Below are positions 32,608 through 41,774 of a DNA stretch of 64,000 nt, in pieces. Source of the stretch: S5-327 sp965200975 (lineage in GTDB: Bacteria > Chloroflexota > Dehalococcoidia > Lucifugimonadales > Australimonadaceae); contig OZ241740.1 of the NCBI GenBank assembly GCA_965200975.1, positions 310,001-374,000 of the forward strand, in the 5' to 3' direction. Every line of letters starts with the position of its first letter. The stretch's first letter is position 1. The translations under genes were made by a program, and so were the position numbers. The notes under the pieces were generated by a model. It was not told the DNA's origin, did not search any database, and worked only from the letters and a program-made list of their open reading frames with translations.

Positions 32608-35103
32608 TCAGCGCCAGGCGCGCAGGCGGAGGCTGTTCGCCACTACCGACACGGAGCTCGCCGCCATAGCGAGCGCGGCCAGCATGGGATTGAGGAGCCC
32701 GCTCTCTCCCAGCATCCAGCGCCACGCCTCCGGAACGCCGGAGGCTTGGAAGAAGAGGTAGAGCGCTCCCGCCGCCACCGGAATGAGCAGCGCGTTGTAG
32801 CCGAACGCCCATACGAGGTTCTGCTTGATGGCGCGCACTGTCGCTCGCGACAGCCGGAGCGCCGTTGCAACGGATCTCACGTCCGACCGCATCAGCACGA
32901 CGTCCGCCGCCTCGAGGGCGACGTCGGCTCCGGCGCCGATAGCGATGCCGACATCAGCCTGCGCGAGCGCCGGAGCGTCGTTGACGCCGTCGCCCACCAT
33001 GGCGACGCGCTTCCCCTCGGCCTGCAGCCGTCGCACTTCCCCCGCTTTGGCGCCGGGCGGCGCCTCCGCTATCACGCGGCGGATGCCGATCTCTCTCGCA
33101 ATGGCGTTCGCCGTTGCGTGATTGTCGCCCGACAGGATCGCCGTCTCTACCCCCATAGCCTCCAGAAGGCGCACCGCCTCCGCCGACTCCGGGCGCAGGG
33201 AGTCGGCGGCGCCGATCAACCCGATGACGGCGTCGCCGCGCAGCACAACGATGGGCGTGCCGCCGCGCTCGGCTATTGCGCCGGCGTCGGCGATCAACTC
33301 TTCGCTCATGCCGACGCCGGCCTGCCGCGCAAGCCCCAGGCTCCCGACGGTAATCCAGTCGGCGCCGACTTTGGCGCGGACGCCAAGCCCCGGCGCCGAT
33401 TGGAAGTCCGACGCTGCGGGGAGTTCGACACTCCGCGCGCGAGCAGCCTCGACCACTGCGACGGCGAGCGGGTGCTCGCTTCGCGCCTCGACAGCGGCGG
33501 CGAGGGAGAAGAATTCGTCCTCGCTCACGCCTTCGACGCGCGCGCTGGTCACGCGCGGTCTGCCCTCGGTAAGGGTGCCGGTCTTGTCGAACACTGCGAT
33601 GTCGACTCTGCGGGCCTGTTCGAGGGCTTCCGCGCCCCGAACGAGCACTCCGTGGCGGGCGCCTGCGCCGATGCCGACCATAATCGCGGTGGGAGTGGCG
33701 AGGCCGAGGGCGCAGGGGCATGCGATGATGAGCACCGCAATAGCGTTGAGCATCGCCGGCGTGAACGACGGCGCCGGCCCGGCGGCCCACCAGCCGATAA
33801 ATGTGAGCAGCGCCGCCGCCAGCACGCCCGGCACAAAGTACGCGGCAACCTTGTCGGCTAGCCGCTGAATGGGCGCGCGCGAGCCTTGGGCCTGCTGCAC
33901 AAGCCGGACGATCTGGGCTATCGCCGTGGCGCTTCCGACGCGCGTCGCCTCGATCGTAACGCTGCCGGAGGCGTTCATCGTTCCGCCGGAGACCGTCGCG
34001 CCCGCGCCCTTCTCGACGGGGAGGCTCTCGCCGGTGAGCATCGACTCGTCGACGGCGGTCGCGCCCTCGAGAACGACGCCGTCGACAGGGATGCGCTCGC
34101 CGGGCCGGACGATGACCCGGTCGCCGGGGACGACGTCGCCGGAGGGGATGCGCTCCTCAACGCCGTTGCGGACGACGCCGGCGACGCGCGGCTGCATCCC
34201 TACGAGGGCGCGGACCGCCTCGGTCGCGCTCCCTTTGGCGCGCGCCTCGAGCAGACGCCCTGTGAGAATGAGCGCGATGATGGCCGCCGAGGTGTCGAAG
34301 TAAGTTTCGCGTCCGCTTCCGAGCAGCGTCGCAGCCGCGCTGTAGCCGTAGGCTGCCGACGTGCCCAGGGCGATAAGGGTGTTCATATTCGACGTGCCAT
34401 GCAGCGCCGCGCTCCACGCGCTCGCGTAGAAGAGGCGCGCAGCCCAGAATTGCGCCGGCGTAGCGAGGATGAACGCTGCAATGTTGACGCCTTGCATGCC
34501 CAGCGCGCGTTCGGAGAGAGGGGCCAGCATCAGGGCCATAATCGCAGCGGCGCACGCAATGCTGAACGCCGCGCGCCGCCGCAGCCAGCGGATCTCCGCC
34601 CTCCGCGAGAGGCGCTCCAGCTCCGCATCGACCGCTTCCGCTCCCGTTACCTCTACTGCCTCGAACCCGGCGCGCGTCACGGCGTCGCGCAGATCGGCGT
34701 CGGCGACGGTTCCGGGCACGATGACGGCGGAGACCTGCTCGCCTGCCGGGTCGCCAACCGCGGAGAGCACGCCCTCGATTGCCAGGAGCGCAGTCTCAAC
34801 GCGATTGGCGGCTGACGGCTCGTTCAGCCCCGGAACGTTGAGCACCGCCCGCTGGGAGGCCATGCCGTAGCCTGCGGCGTTCACGGCGCCGCGCATCGCC
34901 GCGATGCGCTCCCACCCCGGCGTGAACGTCACAGCCGCCGTTTCGGTTGCAAGGTTCACGGCGACGTCCGCCACGCCGTCGACTCGTTCGAGGACGGCGG
35001 TGATAGTGCTGACGCACGAGGCGCACGTCATCCCCTCGATAGGAAGGACGACCCGTCGTTGCTCCTGCGCCTCCGGTTGTCTGAGTTCGGCGTCGACGGT
35101 CAT
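32608..35103 (-). CDS. copA: CopA-type copper-translocating P1B ATPase
   Basis: This 831-residue membrane ATPase exports Cu(I). The first heavy-metal-associated domain has GMTCASC (C27, C30). A second domain-like stretch (about residues 85-155) has lost its CxxC. The transmembrane CPC motif (IIACPCALGLATPTA), the phosphorylation site FDKTGTLTEG, the TGES loop and the hinge GDGVNDAPAL are all present. The ATG at 35103 has a TATCCT box 6 nt upstream. The gene is followed by the YHS gene and diverges from the DUF3800 gene. Confidence 0.96.
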   Translation of the reverse strand: MTVDAELRQPEAQEQRRVVLPIEGMTCASCVSTITAVLERVDGVADVAVNLATETAAVTFTPGWERIAAMRGAVNAAGYGMASQRAVLNVPGLNEPSAANRVETALLAIEGVLSAVGDPAGEQVSAVIVPGTVADADLRDAVTRAGFEAVEVTGAEAVDAELERLSRRAEIRWLRRRAAFSIACAAAIMALMLAPLSERALGMQGVNIAAFILATPAQFWAARLFYASAWSAALHGTSNMNTLIALGTSAAYGYSAAATLLGSGRETYFDTSAAIIALILTGRLLEARAKGSATEAVRALVGMQPRVAGVVRNGVEERIPSGDVVPGDRVIVRPGERIPVDGVVLEGATAVDESMLTGESLPVEKGAGATVSGGTMNASGSVTIEATRVGSATAIAQIVRLVQQAQGSRAPIQRLADKVAAYFVPGVLAAALLTFIGWWAAGPAPSFTPAMLNAIAVLIIACPCALGLATPTAIMVGIGAGARHGVLVRGAEALEQARRVDIAVFDKTGTLTEGRPRVTSARVEGVSEDEFFSLAAAVEARSEHPLAVAVVEAARARSVELPAASDFQSAPGLGVRAKVGADWITVGSLGLARQAGVGMSEELIADAGAIAERGGTPIVVLRGDAVIGLIGAADSLRPESAEAVRLLEAMGVETAILSGDNHATANAIAREIGIRRVIAEAPPGAKAGEVRRLQAEGKRVAMVGDGVNDAPALAQADVGIAIGAGADVALEAADVVLMRSDVRSVATALRLSRATVRAIKQNLVWAFGYNALLIPVAAGALYLFFQASGVPEAWRWMLGESGLLNPMLAALAMAASSVSVVANSLRLRAWR

Positions 35104-35109
35104 GGGTCG

Positions 35110-35115
35110 AGGATA
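35110..35115 (-). promoter_or_regulatory. -10 box of copA (leaderless type)
   Basis: TATCCT on the minus strand ends 6 nt before the copA ATG. It is 15 bases from the TATAAT of the divergent gene, so the two promoters occupy the same short stretch. Confidence 0.6.
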
Positions 35116-35130
35116 CTACTCTTGGGGGGC

Positions 35131-35136
35131 TATAAT
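35131..35136 (+). promoter_or_regulatory. -10 box of the DUF3800 gene (leaderless type)
   Basis: A perfect TATAAT with a GTG start 7 nt downstream at 35144. The box overlaps an ATG at 35135, which therefore is unlikely to be in the transcript. Confidence 0.55.
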
Positions 35137-35143
35137 GCCGCCC

Positions 35144-35896
35144 GTGCACGTTTTTGTAGACGAGTCGGAATGGCCGCGCCCCAAGGACCCGGAGGGATTT
35201 ACCGTATGGGCGGCAATCGCGTTGCACCCCTCCAGAGGGCGCGACTTCTTCCGCGCAGTATTCAACCTCGAAAAGAAATTCTGGAAGGTAACCGAACCCT
35301 ACGAGTTCGAAATAAAAGGCCGGCTTCTTCTCAGCGCTGCCGGAGTGACTAGTCCGAAAAAGCAAGAGTTCTGTGAAGAGATCATCAGCCTCTGCAGACT
35401 GCATGGCGTCCAAGCCTTCGCAGTTGGCCTGAAGAACGCGCAACCGAGTTCGTTCGATTCAGAGACAGAACCCATCGTCTACCGGGCGTACAGCAGACTC
35501 CTGGAGCGAGTCGACGCCATGATGAGCGAGGACTTCCCAGGAGAAATGGCGACCATCGCCCTTGATAGTCAGGACGAGGGAACTGATACGCGGAGAGCCC
35601 TTGCCTTCGGCAACTTCCTTTACGGCAATCCCGTGGGGAGGAGGCTGACACACATTGCCGAGAGTCCCTTCTTCGTTAGCTCCAAGGCCACCATCGGGAT
35701 ACAGATCGCCGACTTGCTCGCCTATGCTCTTGCCCAACAGAACCAGGGGCGCCACGACATCAAACCCATCTGCGACAGACTGCGCGAGCTCGAGTGGCGG
35801 AGTAGCAGGAGCGATGCGGACCGCCCGTGGCGAGGCTTCCGGTTCGAGGATCTACAAAGAAGCCCCGACTCAAGAGCGTCGGAGCTTGAAGAATGA
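35144..35896 (+). CDS. DUF3800-family protein
   Basis: This protein of about 250 residues starts HVFVDESEW, the acidic N-terminal strand of DUF3800. A second acidic motif ATIALDSQDEG follows, and the conserved IGIQIADLLAYAL helix lies near the end. The family is predicted to have an RNase H-like fold and is often found in mobile or defence neighbourhoods; no activity is established here. Third codon positions are visibly richer in A and T than in copA. I prefer the GTG at 35144 because an ATG at 35135 overlaps the TATAAT box. No partner gene is adjacent apart from divergent copA. Confidence 0.85.
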   Translation: MHVFVDESEWPRPKDPEGFTVWAAIALHPSRGRDFFRAVFNLEKKFWKVTEPYEFEIKGRLLLSAAGVTSPKKQEFCEEIISLCRLHGVQAFAVGLKNAQPSSFDSETEPIVYRAYSRLLERVDAMMSEDFPGEMATIALDSQDEGTDTRRALAFGNFLYGNPVGRRLTHIAESPFFVSSKATIGIQIADLLAYALAQQNQGRHDIKPICDRLRELEWRSSRSDADRPWRGFRFEDLQRSPDSRASELEE

Positions 35897-36059
35897 GGAA
35901 ATCGGCAATCGGCCAAAGCCTAGCGAAGGCTCACAATCCGATTCTCAGTGTCGCTAATCAGGCAACACACCGATTTCCTACGCGCAACCAACATAGCTTG
36001 ACCTCTGTGGCGTGTCAAGCAGATCCCATCCTGGTTCTCGTCGGACTCGGTAATCGCCG

Positions 36060-36263
36060 ATGCGTCCTCTAACCGTCGTAGCAATCGCGCTGATGGCGGG
36101 GCTGCCGCTGGCGGCTGTGGTTGCGGTCGCCGTCGCGGTCGCTACGCCGGCGCCGTGGTGGGCGGGATTGCTGCTGCTGACCGCCCTCGATGCGGCGCTG
36201 CTGCTCTGGGCGCGCGCAAGACTCAAGCGCGCAGGACAGGGCGCCTCGCGCTCATTCCGCTAG
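36060..36263 (+). CDS. Small hydrophobic membrane protein
   Basis: This 67-residue frame has two long hydrophobic stretches (about residues 5-30 and 34-50) and a basic C-terminal tail (RARLKRAGQ). Nothing upstream is a clear ribosome site. It ends four bases inside the 3' end of the minus-strand gene. It is plausible as a small membrane protein, but homology cannot be judged by eye. Confidence 0.45.
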   Translation: MRPLTVVAIALMAGLPLAAVVAVAVAVATPAPWWAGLLLLTALDAALLLWARARLKRAGQGASRSFR

Positions 36264-36878
36264 AGCGGCATTCCCCAGACGGGATACCACTCCTTGACGT
36301 CGCTCGATGTAGGGAGATCGGGGCGAGTAGCCTTCTCCATACGGAGTTCGAGCGAGTGATCGCGTTCGGGTTCATCTCCTTCGGGAGAGGCGCCGTCTGT
36401 GTCTCCGGGCGGAATAGTCGGCGCGAAAGGAGTGAAGGCGCGGATGCGGGGCTGGTAGACCCAGTAGATCTTCCGCTCCGCCTCCGTTTCCGTCGCGGGA
36501 TCGACGCTTTTCCAGCGGAAAGGGTACACGGCGGCGAGCACTCGGGGGCCGAGGCCGGCGCGGGCGAGCGCCTCGCCCACGGCGCGCGTCGAGGCGGCCA
36601 GCGCAGGAAGGTCCTCTGCGCTGACGATGACCCACGGGTGTGGACTCTCGCTGTTGTCGAGAGCGGCGCGCCATACCGCGAGGGACGGCGAGAGCTCGCT
36701 CGATCTCGGCCTTGGCTTGGGGGGCGATCTGGTCGGGAGCTGGGCGCACAAGGATGCCCGCCTCGCCGGTGGTGAACGTGTCGAGCACTCCTTCGAGGGT
36801 GGGAGCGGCGGCGGCCATTGCCTGATTGGCCTCGCTCCAGTCGCCCCGGTTGCGGCGTTTGGAAAGGAACCAGCACAT
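36260..36878 (-). pseudogene. Conserved hypothetical protein downstream of htpX, frameshifted
   Basis: An ATG at 36878, six bases beyond the htpX stop, opens a frame reading MCWFLSKRRNRGDWSEANQ, then AGILVRPAPDQIAPQAKAEI. At about 36680-36700 sensible coding moves to the next frame. That frame continues LAVWRAALDNSESPHPWVIV, then YPFRWKSVDPATETEAERK, to a stop at 36260. One extra base or two missing bases would join them into about 205 residues. The family is not recognised. The position right after htpX suggests co-transcription. Mutation and sequence error are both possible. Confidence 0.6.
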
Positions 36879-36883
36879 ACCCG

Positions 36884-37783
36884 CTAGGCCATAAACTGCA
36901 GCTCGCGCTCTATCTCGTGGAGACGCGCAATGCGGCGCTGCATTGGAGGGTGGGATGCGAACAGGCTGGCGAAACCGTCGCCTACGGCAGGCATTATGAA
37001 GAACGCGTTCATCGTTTCGGCGCGGCGCAAGTCTTGCTTGGGAGAGGCTGTGAGCGCGCCGCTGAGCCGCTGAAGCGCGCTTGCGAGGTCGCGAGGCCTG
37101 CCGGTAAGGAGCGCCGCTCCGCGGTCGGCTGCGTACTCGCGGTAGCGGGAGAGCGCAAGAACGAGCAGGTTGCTCACGAACCATACGATGGCGGTGACCA
37201 GCCACGCGATCATTAGATAGCTTCCTCCGCCGTCGCGTCCCCTGCCCATTCCGCCGAACAGGGACGAGAGCATAAGGAACGTCATCAGCGAGGAGGCGAC
37301 GACTGAGAGGAAGCTCGCATAGGTCATCACCTGCACATCGCGCGAGGCGATATGGCTGATTTCGTGGGCGAGCACTCCCTCCAGCTCGCGCTCGTTCAGC
37401 ACCTGCAGGAGGCCCGACGTAACGGCGACCGCGGCGGTCTTCTGGCTGCGTCCGGTCGCGAACGCGTTGGGGACGCTCATTTGGGATATCGCGACCTTCG
37501 GCTTGGGGATTCCCGCGGCCAGCACAAGGCGGTCGATCATCGCGTGCAGCTGCGGCGCTTCTGCCGGCGTCACCACTTTCGCGCGCATCGATGTGAGCAC
37601 CAGCTTGTCGGAGAAGTAGAACTGCACGAGCACCAGGCCGGCGGTGAACGCCAGCATCACTCCCGCGCCCGCCACGGTGAACATGAAGTAGACGAAGAAG
37701 CCGTAAACGAGGCCGAGCAGCAGCATGGTTACAATCATGCGCGTCTGCAACTTGCTATCGCGTTTGAGTCGGCGCGGCTGCAT
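36884..37783 (-). CDS. htpX: HtpX-like M48 membrane metalloprotease
   Basis: This zinc protease of about 299 residues has two N-terminal membrane helices, the zinc motif VLAHEISHIASRD (HExxH) and two further central helices. The distal glutamate lies in SRYREYAADRGAALLTG. It degrades misfolded membrane proteins, often together with FtsH, which is also encoded in this window. I chose the ATG at 37783 with GGGAGG upstream; a GTG immediately before it is an equal alternative. The frameshifted gene follows after five bases. Confidence 0.93.
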   Translation of the reverse strand: MQPRRLKRDSKLQTRMIVTMLLLGLVYGFFVYFMFTVAGAGVMLAFTAGLVLVQFYFSDKLVLTSMRAKVVTPAEAPQLHAMIDRLVLAAGIPKPKVAISQMSVPNAFATGRSQKTAAVAVTSGLLQVLNERELEGVLAHEISHIASRDVQVMTYASFLSVVASSLMTFLMLSSLFGGMGRGRDGGGSYLMIAWLVTAIVWFVSNLLVLALSRYREYAADRGAALLTGRPRDLASALQRLSGALTASPKQDLRRAETMNAFFIMPAVGDGFASLFASHPPMQRRIARLHEIERELQFMA

Positions 37784-37918
37784 CACGGCGCACCTCCCAA
37801 GTCAGACTACGCCTCTATGATACCGGGTTGCGCCGCCGGGCGTCGTCCCCCGGACTCCACCGGAGCAGCGCGCAAACCGGGTGAGCGTTCGCTTGCTCGC
37901 CTTATCCACGCTGCTCAG

Positions 37919-39106
37919 TTACCGGGCGACGAGCCGCTCGCGCGCTGCGCGGAACCCCGGCGCGGCGCCTTCGAGCGTGCGCTGCTCCACGCAGAATGAG
38001 ATGCGGAAGTAGCCGGGCATGCCGAACCCTCGGCCCGGCACGACGAGCACGCCTTCCTGCTGCAGCTCCTCGACGAGCCGCATCTCGTCGTCAACCGGCG
38101 ACTCCGGGAACATATAGAACGCTCCCTCCGGCTTGCGCACGCGGTATCCCGCCGACGTGAGCGCGTCGTACAGGAGATCGCGCTTCGCCTGGTAATCCCC
38201 CACGTCGACTGTGACGTCCTGCAGACGGCGGACGACGTGCTGCATGATGGCCGGGGCGTTGACGAACCCCAGCACGCGGTTACAGAACGCGAACGCGTCC
38301 ATTAGCTCGTTCCGTTCAGGGCATTCAGGGTGGACGGCAAGGTAGCCGATGCGGTCGCCGGGGAGCGCGAGGTCTTTGGCGTGAGAGGTTACGGTGACGA
38401 CGCGCTCGTATTCGAGCTGCGGAAAGGGGTACTCAAGGCCGTCGTAGATGAGCTTCCGGTACGGCTCGTCGCTTACCAGGTATATCTCCGAACCGAACTC
38501 TTCGCTTTTGCGGTGGAGCGTGTCGGCGACGTCGGCGATGAGCGTTCGCGGATAGACGGCGCCGGAAGGGTTGTTGGGGGAGTTGAGGATGACCAGCTTG
38601 GAGCGGGGCGTGAGCGCGCGCTCGAGTTGCGCGATATCGGGCGTGAAGTCGCTGTCGCAACCCACAACGACGGGCCTCGCGCCGTGGTTCGTGGCGTAGA
38701 ACAGGTACTCGGCGAAGTACGGCGTGAGGATGACCACCTCGTCGCCCGGGTCGCACAGCGAGTGGACGACGACGTTGAGAGCGCCGGCGGCGCCGACCGT
38801 CATCATCACGTGCGCGGCTCCGTAGGGCAGGCCCGTCTCGGCGGCGAGTGAAGCGGCGACGGCTTCACGCGTTTCGGCGTAGCCCGCGTTGGGCATGTAC
38901 CGGTGAGCGCCGGGCGACGGCGATTCGGCGAGCCGGCGCAGCTCCTCGAAGAACTGCGCCGGAGGTTCGACGACGGGGTTGCCGAGGGAGAGATCGAACA
39001 CGTTCTCCTCGCCGCGTTCGCGTTTGAGGGCGATTCCCAACTCAAACATGCGGCGGATCCACGAACTGCTCCCCATATCCTCGCGGACTTTCGACGCGAT
39101 AGCCAT
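37919..39106 (-). CDS. PLP-dependent aminotransferase, class I/II
   Basis: This 395-residue fold-type I aminotransferase has NSPNNPSGAVYP (cofactor-binding asparagine), VSDEPYRKLIYDG (Asp/Tyr) and the Schiff-base lysine in TSHAKDLALPGDRIGYLA. An arginine for the substrate carboxylate is in GYFRISFCV. The pattern resembles aspartate/aromatic aminotransferases; the exact amino acid is not resolvable. GGAGGGGG precedes the ATG by about 7 nt, with a TATCCT box further up. It is a single-gene unit between htpX and the small CxxC-free protein gene. Confidence 0.9.
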   Translation of the reverse strand: MAIASKVREDMGSSSWIRRMFELGIALKRERGEENVFDLSLGNPVVEPPAQFFEELRRLAESPSPGAHRYMPNAGYAETREAVAASLAAETGLPYGAAHVMMTVGAAGALNVVVHSLCDPGDEVVILTPYFAEYLFYATNHGARPVVVGCDSDFTPDIAQLERALTPRSKLVILNSPNNPSGAVYPRTLIADVADTLHRKSEEFGSEIYLVSDEPYRKLIYDGLEYPFPQLEYERVVTVTSHAKDLALPGDRIGYLAVHPECPERNELMDAFAFCNRVLGFVNAPAIMQHVVRRLQDVTVDVGDYQAKRDLLYDALTSAGYRVRKPEGAFYMFPESPVDDEMRLVEELQQEGVLVVPGRGFGMPGYFRISFCVEQRTLEGAAPGFRAARERLVAR

Positions 39107-39241
39107 GAACGCCCCCTCCTGCCGGTGAAACGCGAGGATAGCAGGGGCGGGCCGAGGGCGGCGTTCCGCAATCAGCGCTCCGCAACCAGCGCTCGCAGGC
39201 TGCTAACATTGCTGCAGTCACCAAACTGCTTGGAGTAGTCC

Positions 39242-39493
39242 ATGCCCGCGCAGACAGGCAAACGTTTCGAGTGCCCCGAACTCGGCGCTCAGTACATGGT
39301 TACGAAAGGGGGCGACGCGGAACTGTCGTGCGCTCCCGCCGGCGACGGCGAAGGCGACCAGCTGGGGAAGCGTTATCAGGACGAGGAGAGCGGCGTGATG
39401 GTGCTCTGCGTCAAGGCAGGCGGCTCGCGCATACTGTGCGACGGGCGCCCGATGACGATATTGGCGCCCAAGACGCTGCCGTCGTCGGACTAG
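39242..39493 (+). CDS. Small hypothetical protein with four cysteines
   Basis: This 83-residue soluble protein has cysteines in FECPELG, ELSCAPAG, VLCVKAGG and RILCDG. The beta-rich pattern could form a zinc ribbon or desulfoferrodoxin-N-like fold. TTGGAG lies about 7 nt before the ATG and TAACAT further upstream may be the -10. It converges with ilvD. I do not recognise the family. Confidence 0.7.
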   Translation: MPAQTGKRFECPELGAQYMVTKGGDAELSCAPAGDGEGDQLGKRYQDEESGVMVLCVKAGGSRILCDGRPMTILAPKTLPSSD

Positions 39494-39589
39494 CAGACGG
39501 CGCGGCCTTCGTTCAGCCCGGGCGGCGCGGGGCGGACGCTCTCCTCTACGCAATCGCTTGAGGGCGGAGGAGCGGCGCGCCTCAGGCCG

Positions 39590-41299
39590 TCACCAGACGC
39601 TGCCGGAGAGGCCGGGGCTGGTGATGGCGCCCTCGCTTGCGGAAGCGACGCTCCGGGCGTACTTGGCGAACACCCCCGTTGCGTAGCGCGGCTGCTTCGG
39701 AGCCCACGAAGCGCGGCGGCGCGCCAGTTCATCCTCGCTCACCTCGAGGTCGAGCCGCCGGGACTCGACGTCCAGCGTCACTGTATCGCCGTCCTGCACC
39801 AGGGCGATTGGCCCGCCGTTCGCCGCCTCCGGAGTGATGTGCCCCACCATAAAGCCGTGCGTTGCGCCCGAGAACCGACCGTCGGTGATTAGCGCTACAG
39901 TGTCGCCGAGGCCGGCGCCTTGAATAGCCGCCGTAACCCCCAACATTTCGCGCATCCCCGGCCCTCCGACCGGGCCCTCGTACCGGATGACCACAACGTC
40001 GCCGTCGACGACCTTGCCCGATTGCACTGCGGCGAAGCACTCCTCTTCGCGGTCGAACACCTTGGCCGGCCCGCGATGAAGCCGCCGGCCATGCCCGGCG
40101 AGCTTCACCACGCACCCTTCCGGCGACAGGTTTCCCCGCAGAATGGCGACGCCCCCATGCGGGCTCACGGGGTCCGTTGCAGGAACAACGACCTGCTGGC
40201 CGGGCGAGGCGACCGTTGCTCCCGCGATTTCGCCGAAGCTTGCGCCGCTCACGTTGCGCGCGCCCGCATGCGCGAGTTCGGCCCCCACCAGCTCCCGCGA
40301 AACGAGGCCGTAGCCGCCTGCGTTGTACAGGTCTTCGGCGACGTAGGCGCCGCCGGGTTTCATACTGGCGATAACGGGCGTGCGCCAGGCGATCTCGTCG
40401 AACTCGTCGATGGAGAGCGGCACGCCGGCCTCGCGCGCGATGGCGAGCAGGTGCAGCACGGCGTTGGTGGAGCCTGCGGTCGCCGCTACGCCGGCGATTG
40501 CGTTCTCGAACGCCTCGCGGGTCATGATGTCGCGCGGCTTCACGTCGTTTCGCAGCAGCTCCATCACGAGCCGGCCAGCCTTCCGCGCCTCCTCGGCTTT
40601 GGCCGCGCCGAGCGCGGGAACGGAGTTGGCGCCGGCGGGGCTGACGCCAAGGAACTCGAGGGCCATAGCCATGGTGTTCGCGGTGAACTGTCCGCCGCAA
40701 GCGCCGGCGCCCGGGCAGGCGGCGTCCTCAATTGCTTTCAGGCGAGCGTCGTCGATCTTGCCGGCGCCGTGAGCGCCCACAGCCTCGAACACGTCGAGGA
40801 TGGTAATGTCTCGCCCGTCGATCTTGCCCGGCGAGATGGAGCCGTTGTAGAAGGCGAGCCCCGGAAGATTGAGGCGGGCGAGGGCCATCGCGCCGGCAGG
40901 GAGCGTCTTGTCGCAACCTACGAGCACTACAAGCCCGTCGAACGAGTGCCCGCGGACGACTGTTTCGATAGAGTCGGCGATCACCTCGCGGCTCACAAGC
41001 GACCCGCGCATCCCTTCGGTGCCCATCGCCACGCCGTCCGACACGGATATGGTGTTGAACTCCATAGGCGTGCCGCCGGCCTCGCGAATGCCTTCCTTCA
41101 CGTGTTTGGCGAGCTCCCGCTGGTTGTAGTTGCACGGCATCGTCTCGATCCAGGTCGTCGCGACGCCGATGATGGGCTTGGAGAGGTCGTCGTCGGTGAA
41201 CCCGATAGCCTTCAACATCGAGCGGGCGGGCGCCCGCGACGGCCCGTCGGTCATCTCGGCGGAGTGTTTCTTCAGCGGGTTCGTGGGGTTCGTTGTCAT
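39590..41299 (-). CDS. ilvD: IlvD, dihydroxy-acid dehydratase
   Basis: This 569-residue Fe-S enzyme makes 2-keto-acid precursors of valine, leucine and isoleucine. Signatures are VGCDKTLPAGAMALARLN and CPGAGACGGQFTANTMAMALE, which contain the cluster cysteines, and ITDGRFSGATHGFMVGHI near the C-terminus. The early AKHVKEGIREAGGTPMEFNT block is also typical. An AAGGAG site is 6 nt before the ATG. No other branched-chain genes are adjacent. Confidence 0.96.
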   Translation of the reverse strand: MTTNPTNPLKKHSAEMTDGPSRAPARSMLKAIGFTDDDLSKPIIGVATTWIETMPCNYNQRELAKHVKEGIREAGGTPMEFNTISVSDGVAMGTEGMRGSLVSREVIADSIETVVRGHSFDGLVVLVGCDKTLPAGAMALARLNLPGLAFYNGSISPGKIDGRDITILDVFEAVGAHGAGKIDDARLKAIEDAACPGAGACGGQFTANTMAMALEFLGVSPAGANSVPALGAAKAEEARKAGRLVMELLRNDVKPRDIMTREAFENAIAGVAATAGSTNAVLHLLAIAREAGVPLSIDEFDEIAWRTPVIASMKPGGAYVAEDLYNAGGYGLVSRELVGAELAHAGARNVSGASFGEIAGATVASPGQQVVVPATDPVSPHGGVAILRGNLSPEGCVVKLAGHGRRLHRGPAKVFDREEECFAAVQSGKVVDGDVVVIRYEGPVGGPGMREMLGVTAAIQGAGLGDTVALITDGRFSGATHGFMVGHITPEAANGGPIALVQDGDTVTLDVESRRLDLEVSEDELARRRASWAPKQPRYATGVFAKYARSVASASEGAITSPGLSGSVW

Positions 41300-41372
41300 A
41301 GGGACTCCTTGGCGGCGGGCGCCAATCGTTTTTGAGCGCGGCGGTTAGTCCGCCCTGGCAAGCGGCGAGCGT

Positions 41373-41720
41373 TCACGACCGGATATCTCCGCGCGGCGGA
41401 CGGCTGCCGGGAGCGCCCGTCTCGCCGCCCGGCGCGTCCTGGCCGAGCACGACGAAGTCGACGGGCACAGCTTCCTGCTTGGCCTTCCCCGACCGCGCCA
41501 CAATATCGGCGGCCCGGGACGTGAAGAAGCCGAGCAACAGAACGACGATGATGGCGTCGTCGATGAGGCCGAACGCCCGCAGGTCGAGCAGCAGGTCGCG
41601 CGGGAAGATCATGTAGGCGAGGGCGATCACCGGCAGCGCCTTCAGCAATAGCGGCACGGCAGGGTGCGCCATGAAGTACCCTACAGTCCGCAGACGTCGG
41701 AGAAATGCCAGAAGCGCCAC
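41373..41720 (-). CDS. DUF1232/YkvA-like membrane protein
   Basis: This 115-residue protein carries the DUF1232 core: VIALAYMIFPRDLLLDLRAFG followed by IDDAIIVVLLLGFF. That gives one to two membrane helices with the conserved P-x-D-LIPD-like motif modified to PRDLLLD. The GTG start has AGGAGGGG 7 nt upstream and TATACT at 41741-41746. It lies between ilvD and divergent holA. The proline/glycine-rich C-terminal tail is variable. Function of the family is unknown. Confidence 0.8.
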   Translation of the reverse strand: MALLAFLRRLRTVGYFMAHPAVPLLLKALPVIALAYMIFPRDLLLDLRAFGLIDDAIIVVLLLGFFTSRAADIVARSGKAKQEAVPVDFVVLGQDAPGGETGAPGSRPPRGDIRS

Positions 41721-41739
41721 GTCGTCCCCTCCTGATGTC

Positions 41740-41746
41740 TAGTATA
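41740..41746. promoter_or_regulatory. Overlapping divergent -10 boxes (DUF1232 gene / holA)
   Basis: The heptamer TAGTATA reads TAGTAT on the plus strand towards holA and TATACT on the minus strand towards the DUF1232 gene. The two boxes share five base pairs, so polymerase could serve only one direction at a time. Confidence 0.45.
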
Positions 41747-41774
41747 GAACTGTCGGCAACTGGCAAGGCGCGCC

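Noticed and set aside
36060..36263. The 67-residue hydrophobic frame considered as a definite gene.
   Set aside because: No ribosome site, no homology that can be judged; kept at low confidence only.
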